Shown here in pieces: positions 10,786 to 19,424 of a DNA stretch of 64,000 bases (position 1 is its first letter; every line of letters begins with the position of its first letter). The stretch is from NCBI GenBank assembly GCA_964019425.1, contig OZ025797.1, positions 372,001-436,000 of the forward strand. Direction: 5' to 3'. The position numbers were made by a program, and so were the translations under genes. The notes under the pieces are model-generated. The model had not been told where the DNA came from and did not search any database. It worked only from the letters and a program-made list of their open reading frames with translations. Source of the DNA: Flectonema sp. DT1601 (lineage: Eukaryota; Euglenozoa; Diplonemea; Diplonemida; Diplonemidae).

Positions 10786-11322
10786 ATGATGATCTATCTG
10801 GTAGCTGTTGCTGCGGGAGTACTAACTTTCTACTATATTTGCCTCTCACCTCTCAATAATTTCCCTTACCAACACACAGTTGCGTACATGCCGAGAGTGA
10901 TTGAAGGTGGTGTTCCGTTTGTTGAGACTGTGGTAGGAATAATTGATGTAAATGTAGCTGGTATGACGTATTATAAATTCAACTCATCATTGATGAAGTC
11001 TGGGAACACAATAATCTTCGAGAGAGAATCCTCAAATAAATTTGATTCGAACGCAATAAAAGTTATCCACCAACCAGATAACCATTCTACTGAACAGATA
11101 GGACACCTACCACGTTCAACTAGTGCAATCTTATCGTCTCTTATTGATACCAAGACTATAAACATTGAAGGTTATATTAGTGTGATAACTTCGAATATGA
11201 AACAACTAACAATCACCATCACTGTGTACTCTCTATTGCAAAGTGTAGTTTGCGGGAAAACGAATTCCTTAATGCAATGTCCTGGATGGATTGCTGCTTC
11301 TCCAATGAATTGGAAGTGTTAA
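10786..11322 (+). CDS. membrane-anchored HIRAN-domain protein
   Basis: The predicted 178-residue protein begins MMIYLVAVAAG, a hydrophobic segment of about 20 residues that could be a signal anchor. Residues 45-135 match the HIRAN domain: VVGIIDVNVAG, then TIIFERESSNKFDSNAIKVI (the conserved L-REP-NP-D-NAI-V pattern), then EQIGHLPRSTSAILSSLI. HIRAN domains bind DNA ends or act in helicase/ligase partners such as HLTF and Rad5. A stand-alone, membrane-anchored HIRAN is unusual and its role is unknown to me. I chose the first ATG in frame. A candidate trans-splice AG lies at about 10742-10743. Confidence 0.72.
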   Translation: MMIYLVAVAAGVLTFYYICLSPLNNFPYQHTVAYMPRVIEGGVPFVETVVGIIDVNVAGMTYYKFNSSLMKSGNTIIFERESSNKFDSNAIKVIHQPDNHSTEQIGHLPRSTSAILSSLIDTKTINIEGYISVITSNMKQLTITITVYSLLQSVVCGKTNSLMQCPGWIAASPMNWKC

Positions 11323-11637
11323 TTTCTCCAACGTGGTCTTTAGCCACGATTGACGTTTGATATTAAATAAATGTTTCCTCTGATCAGTGTGTCTCTGTAC
11401 TACTTCAGAACACACACTAAAGTTCAAAAATCTCTCACAAAACCCTAGCTCTTTTCTTGTCTTCTTATTTTACCGTCTCAAGAAAAAAAAAAAAAAAAAA
11501 AAACTGTAATTTAGAGCGTGCGTTGTATTCTAACACTGCTCACGATCATTATACAGTAATTTTTTAAGGTGACCAGCACAATGTAGTTGTTGTTATACTT
11601 AGAGATTTTTATTCAACTCAGGGATGTTAAATGTAAA

Positions 11638-12654
11638 ATGAAGAAGTCTGCTGGTAGGCTAGCACCCTTGTACCCAACTAAACAAATCTCACAAGATGGT
11701 GTAGAACTATTTCGTTCTTATGACTTTAGTGAAGATCGAATCAAGAGATCAAATCGAGTTGATTCTCGACCACGTCTTGCGATTGAATTAGAAAACTTCA
11801 TCGACACCGAAATGAGAAAGTTAGGAGTTCATAATTGGAGAGAACCACCAACAGTAAAACTAGTAACACCAGAGAGATTATCAGTCTTTGAGACCGCATT
11901 GCGACTCCTTGGTCTTCACTTCACTCCCTACACAGAACTGTTTGATAGTATTATAAGGGAGTACAAGACTTACACAGAACTTCACTGCAGTGGTACTAAG
12001 AAATTACAACTTACAATGAAGTACCTTGACCAAACATACGCTAGAAGTGTTGAGGCAATTCAACACGCATCCGAAGTAACTTCACAGCAATACCAACGAG
12101 CGACTGAAGAAGCAAAACAAAATGAAGAAAAACACAAACAAGAAGCGGAAACTCTGAGTGAAGATGTACAATTATGGAAAACCAAATCCAGAGAGAACCT
12201 AAACAGAGCTTTGTTCCTCCAAACCGTTGTGGATGAGCAGAAAGAAGAACTTCAGCGAGAGCGGCAACACTCATTAAATTTAGAAACAACCGTCAGAGAA
12301 CACAATATCAAACGTACGGAACTCGGTGAGCTTCAACAGGCCTTTGAATCAAAAAGATATTTACTGGCATTGGAAAGAGAGAAACGAGAATCAGCAGAAC
12401 AGCTGGCTGACGAACTAGAGTTGCAGCTGTCACAAGCTGGTAGCAGTATTAAGAAACTCCAGAGAGTCTCTAAAAAAGCAACTGAAAAGCTTCGAGTTAC
12501 TAACTCTGAAAACACCCACCTCTCCACACGTCTTAAGGATGCAGCCCATGAACTCTTACAGTGTCAGTCAGGTGATCCAGTAGTTAGTGGTTCAGGTATG
12601 GATTATTTATCTTTTCAATTTAAGACTCAAATGAATAAGTACAGCGTCGTCTGA
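11638..12654 (+). CDS. TSNAXIP1-like coiled-coil protein
   Basis: The 338-residue protein has an N-terminal region of about 130 residues like the TSNAXIP1 N-terminal domain found in ciliary and sperm-tail proteins: RLAIELENFIDTEM, then TPERLSVFETALRLLGLHFTPYTELFDSIIREY. A long coiled coil rich in Glu, Lys and Gln follows (about 150-320). I infer a structural flagellar or basal-body protein; there is no enzymatic motif. The start is the ATG preceding KKSAGRLAP, just after a candidate acceptor AG at 11620-11621. The stop is TGA. The next gene-like unit is the LINE. Confidence 0.65.
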   Translation: MKKSAGRLAPLYPTKQISQDGVELFRSYDFSEDRIKRSNRVDSRPRLAIELENFIDTEMRKLGVHNWREPPTVKLVTPERLSVFETALRLLGLHFTPYTELFDSIIREYKTYTELHCSGTKKLQLTMKYLDQTYARSVEAIQHASEVTSQQYQRATEEAKQNEEKHKQEAETLSEDVQLWKTKSRENLNRALFLQTVVDEQKEELQRERQHSLNLETTVREHNIKRTELGELQQAFESKRYLLALEREKRESAEQLADELELQLSQAGSSIKKLQRVSKKATEKLRVTNSENTHLSTRLKDAAHELLQCQSGDPVVSGSGMDYLSFQFKTQMNKYSVV

Positions 12655-12977
12655 TGTTGTATAAATTATGTTTTGTTTCCATCGGATGGCCTTAGGTCAT
12701 CAGAATATAAATATTATCTCTGATGCGTCCTTCTTTCATCGTCTCCATTTTTTCATTTTCTTTTAACATTATTACGCTTTTTATTTCTTTCTTTTTATAC
12801 GACTTTCTACACTTTCTTTCTTTCTTTCTTCCTCCTAATGATGTGAGTAAATGATTAGTTGACCCCAAAAGGGTGTTTATTTATTTAAATTGGAGGTAAA
12901 CTGCCATGCCATGGTCCTTGTTACTACATTAGATGAATCTACACAGCGACCTTGCCAATAAATAAATAAAACCTTGC
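12655..12977. other. spacer with (AAAT)n tail and LINE target flank
   Basis: No gene is visible. There is a CTTT-rich tract near 12790-12830. An (AATA)n stretch at 12957-12970 sits between two ACCTTGC copies (12949-12956 as ACCTTGCC and 12971-12977). The second copy abuts the LINE and recurs after the LINE poly(A), so it is the best candidate target-site duplication. Confidence 0.5.
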
Positions 12978-12980
12978 TGC

Positions 12981-12996
12981 TTTCTGTACTTTATTG
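12981..12996 (+). other. spliced-leader 3' end fused to the LINE 5' UTR
   Basis: The 16 bases TTTCTGTACTTTATTG match the 3' end of the diplonemid spliced leader as I recall it; the kinetoplastid leader ends with one different base. The next bases are ATTTCG, not the GT that follows the leader in an SL RNA gene. So this is the product of a trans-splice, not an SL gene. It sits 57 bases before the first ORF1 ATG. The leader is about 39 nt, so only its 3' part was copied. Confidence 0.75.
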
Positions 12997-13053
12997 ATTT
13001 CGCAACCTAATATTGGTAAGAATCAGTGGGTACGTTTCACAGGAAAAGCAATT

Positions 13054-14703
13054 ATGAGAGACAACCTGAGGAGGTTAGTATCGGAGGCTATGAACCTCCT
13101 GAAGATGGTGGGAGATGATGGGATCCCCGAGTATGAGAAAGAGAAAAGAGTAGCGAATCTCCTGATGGAGGTTATCCAGTTCGTGACGGGGTCGGAAGGT
13201 GGGAACCCTGAGATGAAAAGAAGAAGACCGGACACTCCCGAAGTGGGTGGTGGGACGGATGCGACCGCGACGGCAACCGAAGCGACGGCCCCAACCGCAG
13301 GCAGCAATCAACCGACAACAGAGGCGTCTACAGCTTCTAATCAACAGACAACATCGGCACCTAAACAATCAACCTTTTCGTTTCCGCTGCCTGTACCATC
13401 ATCAACATCGACTAAACAAACCACAAAGGGGAATGCTAAAGCAAGCTACCCGGAATGGCATGTACACGGCGCGTGGGCGGGCACTGTGTCTACAATCAAC
13501 TACGACGTAGCAGCGAATGCTACCAACAATCTCGCATCGGGTCTTGTTTTAGTACGCTCTAAACAGGACTGGGAAGCTCTCCGTCAGACAAAGAAGAGTG
13601 GTCGATGGGCTGCAATCAGCAAAGTACCGCTAACCAAAAGCACGGTGCCTGTCGCCATACCGGTGATCAAAAAGGGTGGTGTCTGCGAAATCAGACGAGT
13701 CTTCTACACGCATATCTGTGGTGAAGATTTTTCCAAAGCCACATCCGAAATTCAACATCCGACACCCGACCCCGTCTTGTTTGTTCAGGATTGGGGCAAA
13801 TCAAGTGAAAAAGATCTAACGATCAAAACAAAGGAACTGCTAAAAAAGAAAAAGATTAATGCAGCCCCTTTCAGTTACAAACGAAATGATTCACATTCCT
13901 CAATGGCTATTAGAATTCCCAGAAACCAAGTACACAAGATTCTGGAGTTTAACAATAACGACCCGGAGACCGACAAACCTAAGAATGTATTTGTCAGAAA
14001 CCCGAGCTGGTCAAATGGAAGCGATGTCTGGCCAACTCTTCAATTCAATAACGATCTTGGATTCTTGGCAGCAAAGTCCAAGACATCAATACTGGAAGGT
14101 TTCGAAGGTAAATTCTACCTGTGTAAGTTCAAAACCTGTTATGGACTCCGAGTTCATCCCGACTGCAACACTGAAGTGCGTATTAAGTTAAGCGCGTCAC
14201 TCAAACCTGCACTGCCTTCCGGTGACAGGTACATTATAAAATCAATGGCGATACGGAAATTCTCAACAGCGCAGATCAGCGACTTTATGAAGTCCTCTCA
14301 CAACTGGGAGCACACAGTGGTCGCATCGTTTAACAAAGGTGGAAGCACTACGATTGTGGCGATTTCAAACACGCAGCCTCCCAACTTCGTGAGCATAGGC
14401 ACCAATGAGTACCTTGTGATAAACAAGGAAGTTAAGAAAAGTGACAGAAAACCGCTAGGCCCAACCTACAACCCAGGCGACGCGGCTCAAAAACTGACAG
14501 GAACCCTGAAGAGACAGAAGACAGCTCCTCAACCACAACAACCAACTCAGCTACCACATCAGACGGCAGCAGCACCGACACCAGCGCCAGCACCCACACC
14601 AGCATCAGCTCCACCACCCACTGAATCTGCTGTTAAACAAGAAGGTGATAAGAACGGCGATGTTGAAATGGAAGATGATGACTCGGATTTTGACCTCAAC
14701 TGA
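13054..14703 (+). CDS. LINE ORF1 protein
   Basis: 549 residues from the first ATG after the leader fusion. The N-terminus is a short helical region (about 1-50). A Thr/Ala/Gln-rich linker follows (60-130), then a globular part of about 320 residues (WHVHGAWAGTV to about VINKEV), then a Pro/Ala/Gln-rich stretch and an acidic end (EMEDDDSDFDLN). I find no CCHC knuckle, RRM or esterase motif, so its fold is unrecognised. By position it is the RNA-binding ORF1p of the element (inference). The stop is UGA, followed directly by CUAG. The acidic character continues beyond it in the same frame (LDEDDDDLN), which suggests that this sequence is also translated. Confidence 0.8.
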   Translation: MRDNLRRLVSEAMNLLKMVGDDGIPEYEKEKRVANLLMEVIQFVTGSEGGNPEMKRRRPDTPEVGGGTDATATATEATAPTAGSNQPTTEASTASNQQTTSAPKQSTFSFPLPVPSSTSTKQTTKGNAKASYPEWHVHGAWAGTVSTINYDVAANATNNLASGLVLVRSKQDWEALRQTKKSGRWAAISKVPLTKSTVPVAIPVIKKGGVCEIRRVFYTHICGEDFSKATSEIQHPTPDPVLFVQDWGKSSEKDLTIKTKELLKKKKINAAPFSYKRNDSHSSMAIRIPRNQVHKILEFNNNDPETDKPKNVFVRNPSWSNGSDVWPTLQFNNDLGFLAAKSKTSILEGFEGKFYLCKFKTCYGLRVHPDCNTEVRIKLSASLKPALPSGDRYIIKSMAIRKFSTAQISDFMKSSHNWEHTVVASFNKGGSTTIVAISNTQPPNFVSIGTNEYLVINKEVKKSDRKPLGPTYNPGDAAQKLTGTLKRQKTAPQPQQPTQLPHQTAAAPTPAPAPTPASAPPPTESAVKQEGDKNGDVEMEDDDSDFDLN

Positions 14704-14707
14704 CTAG
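14701..14707 (+). promoter_or_regulatory. candidate stop-codon readthrough site UGA-CUAG
   Basis: ORF1 ends with TGA followed by CTAG. UGA followed by CUA(G) is the established high-readthrough context known from alphaviruses and several mammalian mRNAs. ORF1 and ORF2 are in the same frame across it, with no other stop between. Other genes in this window (3161, 11638) end in TGA, so UGA is not generally reassigned. Confidence 0.65.
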
Positions 14708-14760
14708 ATGAAGATGACGATGATTTAAATCCGACCAACTCACTCACAGAAAAGAATACG

Positions 14761-14811
14761 GCTCGTGAACTGCTGCTTCAGGCAGGCGATGTCGAACGCA
14801 ACCCTGGCCCT
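14761..14811 (+). other. 2A ribosome-skipping peptide at the ORF1-ORF2 junction
   Basis: Translation in the ORF2 frame gives ARELLLQAGDVERNPGP, which fits the 2A consensus D-V/I-E-x-N-P-G-P with a helical upstream part. Skipping would occur between Gly (codon 14806) and Pro (codon 14809). The site lies about 35 codons after the ORF1 stop. Trypanosome L1Tc/ingi LINEs carry a comparable 2A at their N-terminus (established). Confidence 0.88.
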
Positions 14812-17800
14812 GACGACTCCCTCATATCACTACTAAGCTGGAACTGTCGATCGATGGGGAACAAAGGTGCCTACATACACAAGCTGCTCAATGCCTATGC
14901 GCCTGACGTACTGTGCCTGCAAGAAACTTGGACAAAAGATGTAGTCTCACACACGGATTATTTTACCTATCGGAATGATAGGGCAACACGGGGTGGTGGG
15001 GTTATTACTATGGTGAAGAAATGCCACACTCAGCAGCGTTCTGATATCGTACTTCCGCCTCACTTAAATGATGTTGAAGTTGTAAAGGTCAACATAGGTG
15101 GAAAGATTGACATCTTAAATATTTATGCTCCCCCGGGATGCAAGATCAGAAAGTCAGATCTTCCAGTCTCAACGAAAGCAATCGTCGCGGGTGACTTTAA
15201 TGCCCATCATCCGGTGTGGTCATCAAAATCGACGCCAGCAGGTTCTACTCTACATGAATGGGCAGCACACAATGATCTACTGGTAGCCAACAAGATGGGG
15301 TCAATCACAAGGCCTTTTCCTAATATCCCGGGGGGCGGTACCTCGCCGGACGTAGTATTTTTTCAAAACTCGATGATTCTGGAAGAATTCTCTGTAATTA
15401 GAGAAGATAATAAACATGGATCTGATCACCGACCTCTCTACACCGTACTGGATCCCATGTGTCAACTTACACGTGCCACGATAGGTTCTAAGAAACGTGT
15501 GGTGTGGGACTTCAAGTCTACGGACTGGAACTGCTTTGGAAATATGCTCGATAAGAGAATTAGAAAATCGAAACTCTCCAACGATGCAACTGCGAATGCT
15601 AAGCTCTTTAACAACATACTGCATGAAGTGGCGGCTAAATTCATTCGTCGACGTGTCCTTTTCAAAGGGAAACGGAGACGAAAGTGGAAGACGTCAACAC
15701 CTGATTCTACCAAATCGAAGGGTGTCCACCTACGTGATCAACTTGACAAGGGTAACAACTTTGCCTTCGCGTTTAAGAAGATCAAAGAACTGCAACAAGA
15801 TGCTGGTAAAGATATCAGTGTCAACAACATCTCCGACTGCGACCTACCATCAGCATTCTTGGACCTGTTTGTCTCGAAATCGGAAATATTATCGCTAGAG
15901 GCCCCCGCACTCTCAGAAGGTGATAATGAAATAGATATTTGCTGTGATTTCACAATGGCTGAAATTAAAGCTGCGATTAAGAACCTGAAGACCCGCAAGG
16001 CTGCAGGACCTGATGGAGTTCACAATGAGATGATCAAAAACTTCACTCCGGCAACAGTGGAATACCTCCTGAGAATTATTAACACTTCCTGGAAGACTTC
16101 AAAAGTACCGTACCAATGGAAACAGGGACTAATCAAGCCTATGTTCAAGGCTGGAAAACCTCGAAATGAACTGAAGAGTTTCAGACCCATTACGCTCACA
16201 TCGGTTGTTGGGAAACTTGCGGAGAGGCTCGTGTATGACCGACTCATGCACTGGCTCACTAAACATTCGTCACTCAGCCCACTACAGGCTGGATTCAGAA
16301 GGGGGAGAAATACCTGCGAACAGATCACCGTTTTGGTAGATGCCGTCGTAAGGATGCACATGAAGAGAAAGAGATCGGTGTTCTTATCGTTTGATTTTAC
16401 TGCTGCGTTTGACAGGATCAACCATAAGATACTTTTATTAAAATTGGTAAAGATGGGTGTTCCGAATGTTATTATCAGATGGATCACAGACTTTCTTACA
16501 AACAGGAAGGTTAGAGTTGAAGCGAATGGTTATCTTAGTGAATTCCGTACTCTGGCTAAGGGGGTTCCACAGGGATCGATCCTGGGTCCTCTTCTTTATC
16601 TTATCTACGTTGATGACCTCTGCAAGATTTTGGAACTGGAGAAAGAAACAACGACGTCTGCTCTGTATGCGGATGATACAGCATGTGTAGTATCTGGACA
16701 TAACATGGAAGAAGCTCTTTCAAATGCTCAAATAATACTTGATAAAGTGGATCAATGGTGTTCTGACAACGACATGGCCCTGTCGGTCTCAAAGACCTGT
16801 GCTCTTAAGATGAAAGTCCGTACGAAGGATACGATTCTCAACGACACCTGCAATCGCGAATTACTATTTTCCAGATCTGTTGTGGAAAACGTTATCAAAA
16901 TGGACTATAGTGACATTGAAAAGAGTATCAACTTAAACTCTTCTAGACCCATGCTTCAAAGCGGCGAAACTATTCTCGAGGTTGATGGAACTCCGATCAA
17001 AACGCAAGACGAACTTGACAACGTGATGTTGCGGAATATTGTTCTCGAAAACAACGTGATGGTGGTGAAAGCCAGATTTAAAACCGCATTTCTGTTGCCA
17101 ATCGTGGACTCAGTGAAATACCTCGGAGTTCACATCGACGACAGACTCACTTTCCACAAACAGGTGGCTAAGATTCATGAAGAACTGAAAAAGGGAATAT
17201 CTCTGCTTCAATGCCTTCAACCGTATGATCTTGACTACAAAACGCTAAATATGGTCAAGAACCTTTACGTAACTGCGAGAATCTCTTATGCGCTCGATAG
17301 CTTTGGTTGGTTGATAAGCAACAGCGTTGATAGTATTGATTTCGAACTGAGGAAGGTTGCCAGGCTGGTTACTGGATGCAGCAGGTGCACACCGAGAGAA
17401 CTTCTACTGTGGGAAGCGGACATGCTTCCCTTTAAACGTCAGATCGAAAAGCAAACCAAGATAGCGTACTACAGGTATAAAGCCATGACTTGGATACCTA
17501 GTACCAACAGACTCGCCTCAACCCAAAGCTACTGGGCTGGCCTCCTTCCTGGCATTGACAGCCAGCGTGAAAGCCAGTGCCTTGTACAGCCTGACTCGAT
17601 GGAACCCTGGGTATCTCCGACAAACCTTAGGATTAGCAACGGCTGCGGATTTCCGAAGTCCGCGAACCCTGCGGTGGACAAAGAAAAATTCATGTCGTAC
17701 ATTGGAACGTTACCTCCTGTCGACATGTTAATCAACTGCGATGGCTCCTACTCTGCTTCCGGCGCGGCCGGAGCGGCTCATATTGCCAAGTCACGTAGCG

Positions 17801-18615
17801 GCCTTCGATCTGCTTACGCGTCTAGGCTCTATCAAGCTGACTGCAGCTACAGGGCTGAACAACATGCTCTGAAGAACGCGGCTAGACATCTGAGAACAGT
17901 GTTTAGCAAAGATCCTTCAATGAGATCTGTAAGGCTATTCACGGACTCAAAATCCCTTCTGGATGAACTGCTGGGTGGAAGGTGCAGACAGAGGAATACT
18001 GAGTCCCTCAAGATACTAGAATACCTGCGCATGTGTGAAATGAAAGTGCATTTGCAATTCATCCCCTCGCACATTGGAATCGAGTTTCACGATGAAGTTG
18101 ACGCGCTTGCAAAGGAAGCAGCGCACAACAAGAACATCCGACCTGTGCTAGTCAAAGGCACTTACTTCTCGCGATCATCACATGTTAAGCGCTGCATCAA
18201 AAAGGATCTGCTTAACGTGAGTGGCTACACCTGCTACAAACACCTCATCGGAGGCCGTTCCGTTAAATACCCTCCTGGGATGGAAAGAGCCGACGAGATA
18301 CGGATAGCGAACTTCCGGACAGGATGTCACCCGCTAATTCAGAACTGGCGCAAAAATATCGACTGCCCATTTTGTGGCGAACCGTCCTCACAGGTTCACC
18401 TGCTGCAGGGATGTCAATCTCCCAAACTCGACTCGGCCAGGTTCAAAATCCTGGGCTTCTCAACACTGACCGGCAAGTGGGATCGCGATCGGGAACTTAT
18501 TATTGCCAACGAAATTCCTAACCTTGAAGCCCTCTTCACTTTGGCGTGGCTTCCATCACTCGCGTTGATCATAAGGTGGATGGAACAGACATCTAACCTT
18601 AGACTTTGGAAATAA
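14809..18615 (+). CDS. LINE ORF2: APE endonuclease, reverse transcriptase, RNase H, CCHC knuckle
   Basis: The frame runs from the 2A proline for 1268 residues. Endonuclease: LLSWNCRSMGN, DVLCLQETW, VAGDFNAHHPVW, GSDHRPLY. RT: SFRPITLTSVVGKLAE, FLSFDFTAAFDRI, GVPQGSILGPLLYLIYVDDL, ALYADDTA, KTCALKM, VKYLGVHID. RNase H: NCDGSYS, AEQHALKNA, FTDSKSLLD, PSHIGIEFHDEVDALA, so the catalytic acidic residues are present. C-terminus: CPFCGEPSSQVHLLQGC (C-x2-C-x7-H-x4-C). The first ATG in frame (14854) lies after the conserved active-site Asn of SWNCRS and would remove it, which argues that ORF2 is not started there. About 100 residues with a PDZ-like core separate KTCALKM from VKYLGV, where 25-40 are usual. 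No interruption is seen in the frame. Confidence 0.92.
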   Translation, partial: PDDSLISLLSWNCRSMGNKGAYIHKLLNAYAPDVLCLQETWTKDVVSHTDYFTYRNDRATRGGGVITMVKKCHTQQRSDIVLPPHLNDVEVVKVNIGGKIDILNIYAPPGCKIRKSDLPVSTKAIVAGDFNAHHPVWSSKSTPAGSTLHEWAAHNDLLVANKMGSITRPFPNIPGGGTSPDVVFFQNSMILEEFSVIREDNKHGSDHRPLYTVLDPMCQLTRATIGSKKRVVWDFKSTDWNCFGNMLDKRIRKSKLSNDATANAKLFNNILHEVAAKFIRRRVLFKGKRRRKWKTSTPDSTKSKGVHLRDQLDKGNNFAFAFKKIKELQQDAGKDISVNNISDCDLPSAFLDLFVSKSEILSLEAPALSEGDNEIDICCDFTMAEIKAAIKNLKTRKAAGPDGVHNEMIKNFTPATVEYLLRIINTSWKTSKVPYQWKQGLIKPMFKAGKPRNELKSFRPITLTSVVGKLAERLVYDRLMHWLTKHSSLSPLQAGFRRGRNTCEQITVLVDAVVRMHMKRKRSVFLSFDFTAAFDRINHKILLLKLVKMGVPNVIIRWITDFLTNRKVRVEANGYLSEFRTLAKGVPQGSILGPLLYLIYVDDLCKILELEKETTTSALYADDTACVVSGHNMEEALSNAQIILDKVDQWCSDNDMALSVSKTCALKMKVRTKDTILNDTCNRELLFSRSVVENVIKMDYSDIEKSINLNSSRPMLQSGETILEVDGTPIKTQDELDNVMLRNIVLENNVMVVKARFKTAFLLPIVDSVKYLGVHIDDRLTFHKQVAKIHEELKKGISLLQCLQPYDLDYKTLNMVKNLYVTARISYALDSFGWLISNSVDSIDFELRKVARLVTGCSRCTPRELLLWEADMLPFKRQIEKQTKIAYYRYKAMTWIPSTNRLASTQSYWAGLLPGIDSQRESQCLVQPDSMEPWVSPTNLRISNGCGFPKSANPAVDKEKFMSYIGTLPPVDMLINCDGSYSASGAAGAAHIAKSRSGLRSAYASRLYQADCSYRAEQHALKNAARHLRTVFSKDPSMRSVRLFTDSKSLLDELLGGRCRQRNTESLKILEYLRMCEMKVHLQFIPSHIGIEFHDEVDALAKEAAHNKNIRPVLVKGTYFSRSSHVKRCIKKDLLNVSGYTCYKHLIGGRSVKYPPGMERADEIRIANFRTGCHPLIQNWRKNIDCPFCGEPSSQVHLLQGCQSPKLDSARFKILGFSTLTGKWDRDRELIIANEIPNLEALFTLAWLPSLALIIRWMEQTSNLRLWK

Positions 18616-18913
18616 AGTAGGTGACATGTAGTCGCCAATATCAATTTGTTATTATTTTAGTATTTCCATCATTATCAATCATCTCCTGGTTGGGTGACTG
18701 CACATCACCTTCGGTGTTGTCGCAGTGTCTCATCCAACACTCCTGTCTCCTTCTTCTCCTATTCTCCTTTAAATTTCTCTTGAGGGCAGGCCTTCGGGCT
18801 GTTCAAGTGGTCTTTGACCACCGCTCTAGTTATATGCTCGATTCTTTGTTTTCCTTATCGATGGTAGGAATGGTAACCGAATTAGCTTCATGTGTCCAAT
18901 TTCAAGGACGCGT

Positions 18914-19314
18914 GACCATTTATTTTTTTCCGTTGCCGCTCTTCTTACGTCCTCAGGCGGAGCCTACCTATGTTTCCCGTGTTTTCCAATTTGTCAGACT
19001 TAAACCAAAAGAAAGTATAAAAGAAAGACAAAACATAGAAGTGAAAAGAACAAAAACAAAGAGTTTGGTAGCACAGACGAGTGTAACCAAAAAAAAAAAA
19101 AAACCTTGCCCATTCAAGACCATTTATTTTTTCCGTTGCCGCTCTTCTTACGTCCTCAGGCGGAGCCTACCTATGTTTCCCGTGTTTTCCAATTTGTCAG
19201 ACTTAAGTTAAAAAGAAAGTATTAAAGAAAGACAAAACATAGAAGTGAAAAGAACAAAAACAAAGAGTTTGGTAGCACAGACGAGTGTAACCAAAAAAAA
19301 AAAAAAAAAAAAAA
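18914..19314 (+). repeat. two tandem copies of the LINE 3' end, each with poly(A) and CCTTGCCCATT
   Basis: The segment beginning GACCATTTATTT is present at 18914-19103 and again at 19118-19314, nearly identical. Each copy ends in a poly(A) tail (15 and 22 A) followed by CCTTGCCCATT. This is the pattern of a second, severely 5'-truncated insertion at the same target sequence. It is less easily explained by simple tandem duplication, because the spacer equals the target flank. Confidence 0.8.
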
Positions 19315-19330
19315 CCTTGCCCATTTTATA

Positions 19331-19424
19331 GCGCCCGTGGTGTAATGGTAGCAGCAGCAGTCAAATAAACAGGTCTGTAGCCAGGCCTTGTATGCGTGTC
19401 CAGGTTCGATTCCTGGCGGGTGCG
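19331..19424 (+). tRNA. tRNA-like gene, isotype not assigned
   Basis: The ends pair as a 7-bp acceptor stem (GCGCCCG with CGGGTGC, one G-T). TGGTGTAATGG is a good A box. CCAGG-TTCGATT-CCTGG is a perfect T arm with B box, and TTTT follows at 19426. The interval between the D arm and T arm is about 20 nt too long for a standard tRNA. An internal hairpin (AGGTC/GGCCT around TGTAGCCA) does not give a normal 7-nt anticodon loop. It is either an intron-containing tRNA (a GTA or GCC anticodon is possible) or a tRNA pseudogene with intact promoter boxes. Confidence 0.6.

Larger units (their letters stand above)
12978..19314 (+). mobile_element. LINE of the I/ingi type, with a second truncated copy at its 3' end
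   Basis: A non-LTR retrotransposon. Its main copy spans about 12978-19103 and ends in an A15 tail. A 5'-truncated copy of the 3' end follows (about 19118-19314, A22 tail). It encodes ORF1 and ORF2 in one frame. ORF2 has APE endonuclease, RT, RNase H and a CCHC knuckle, all with their key residues, so the element looks able to encode its full set. The base composition is richer in G+C than the neighbouring genes. ACCTTGC flanks the 5' end and follows each poly(A) tail. The 3' tail ends 16 bp before a tRNA-like gene. Domain order plus a 2A peptide recalls ingi/L1Tc of trypanosomes; a separate ORF1 recalls the I group. Clade is therefore tentative. Confidence 0.9.

Noticed and set aside
12981-12996. 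A spliced-leader RNA gene
   Set aside because: No GT donor follows, and the upstream 5' part of the leader does not match.
18621-19211. 196-codon frame after the LINE ORF2
   Set aside because: It lies in the LINE 3' UTR and runs through the duplicated tail; no domain is seen.
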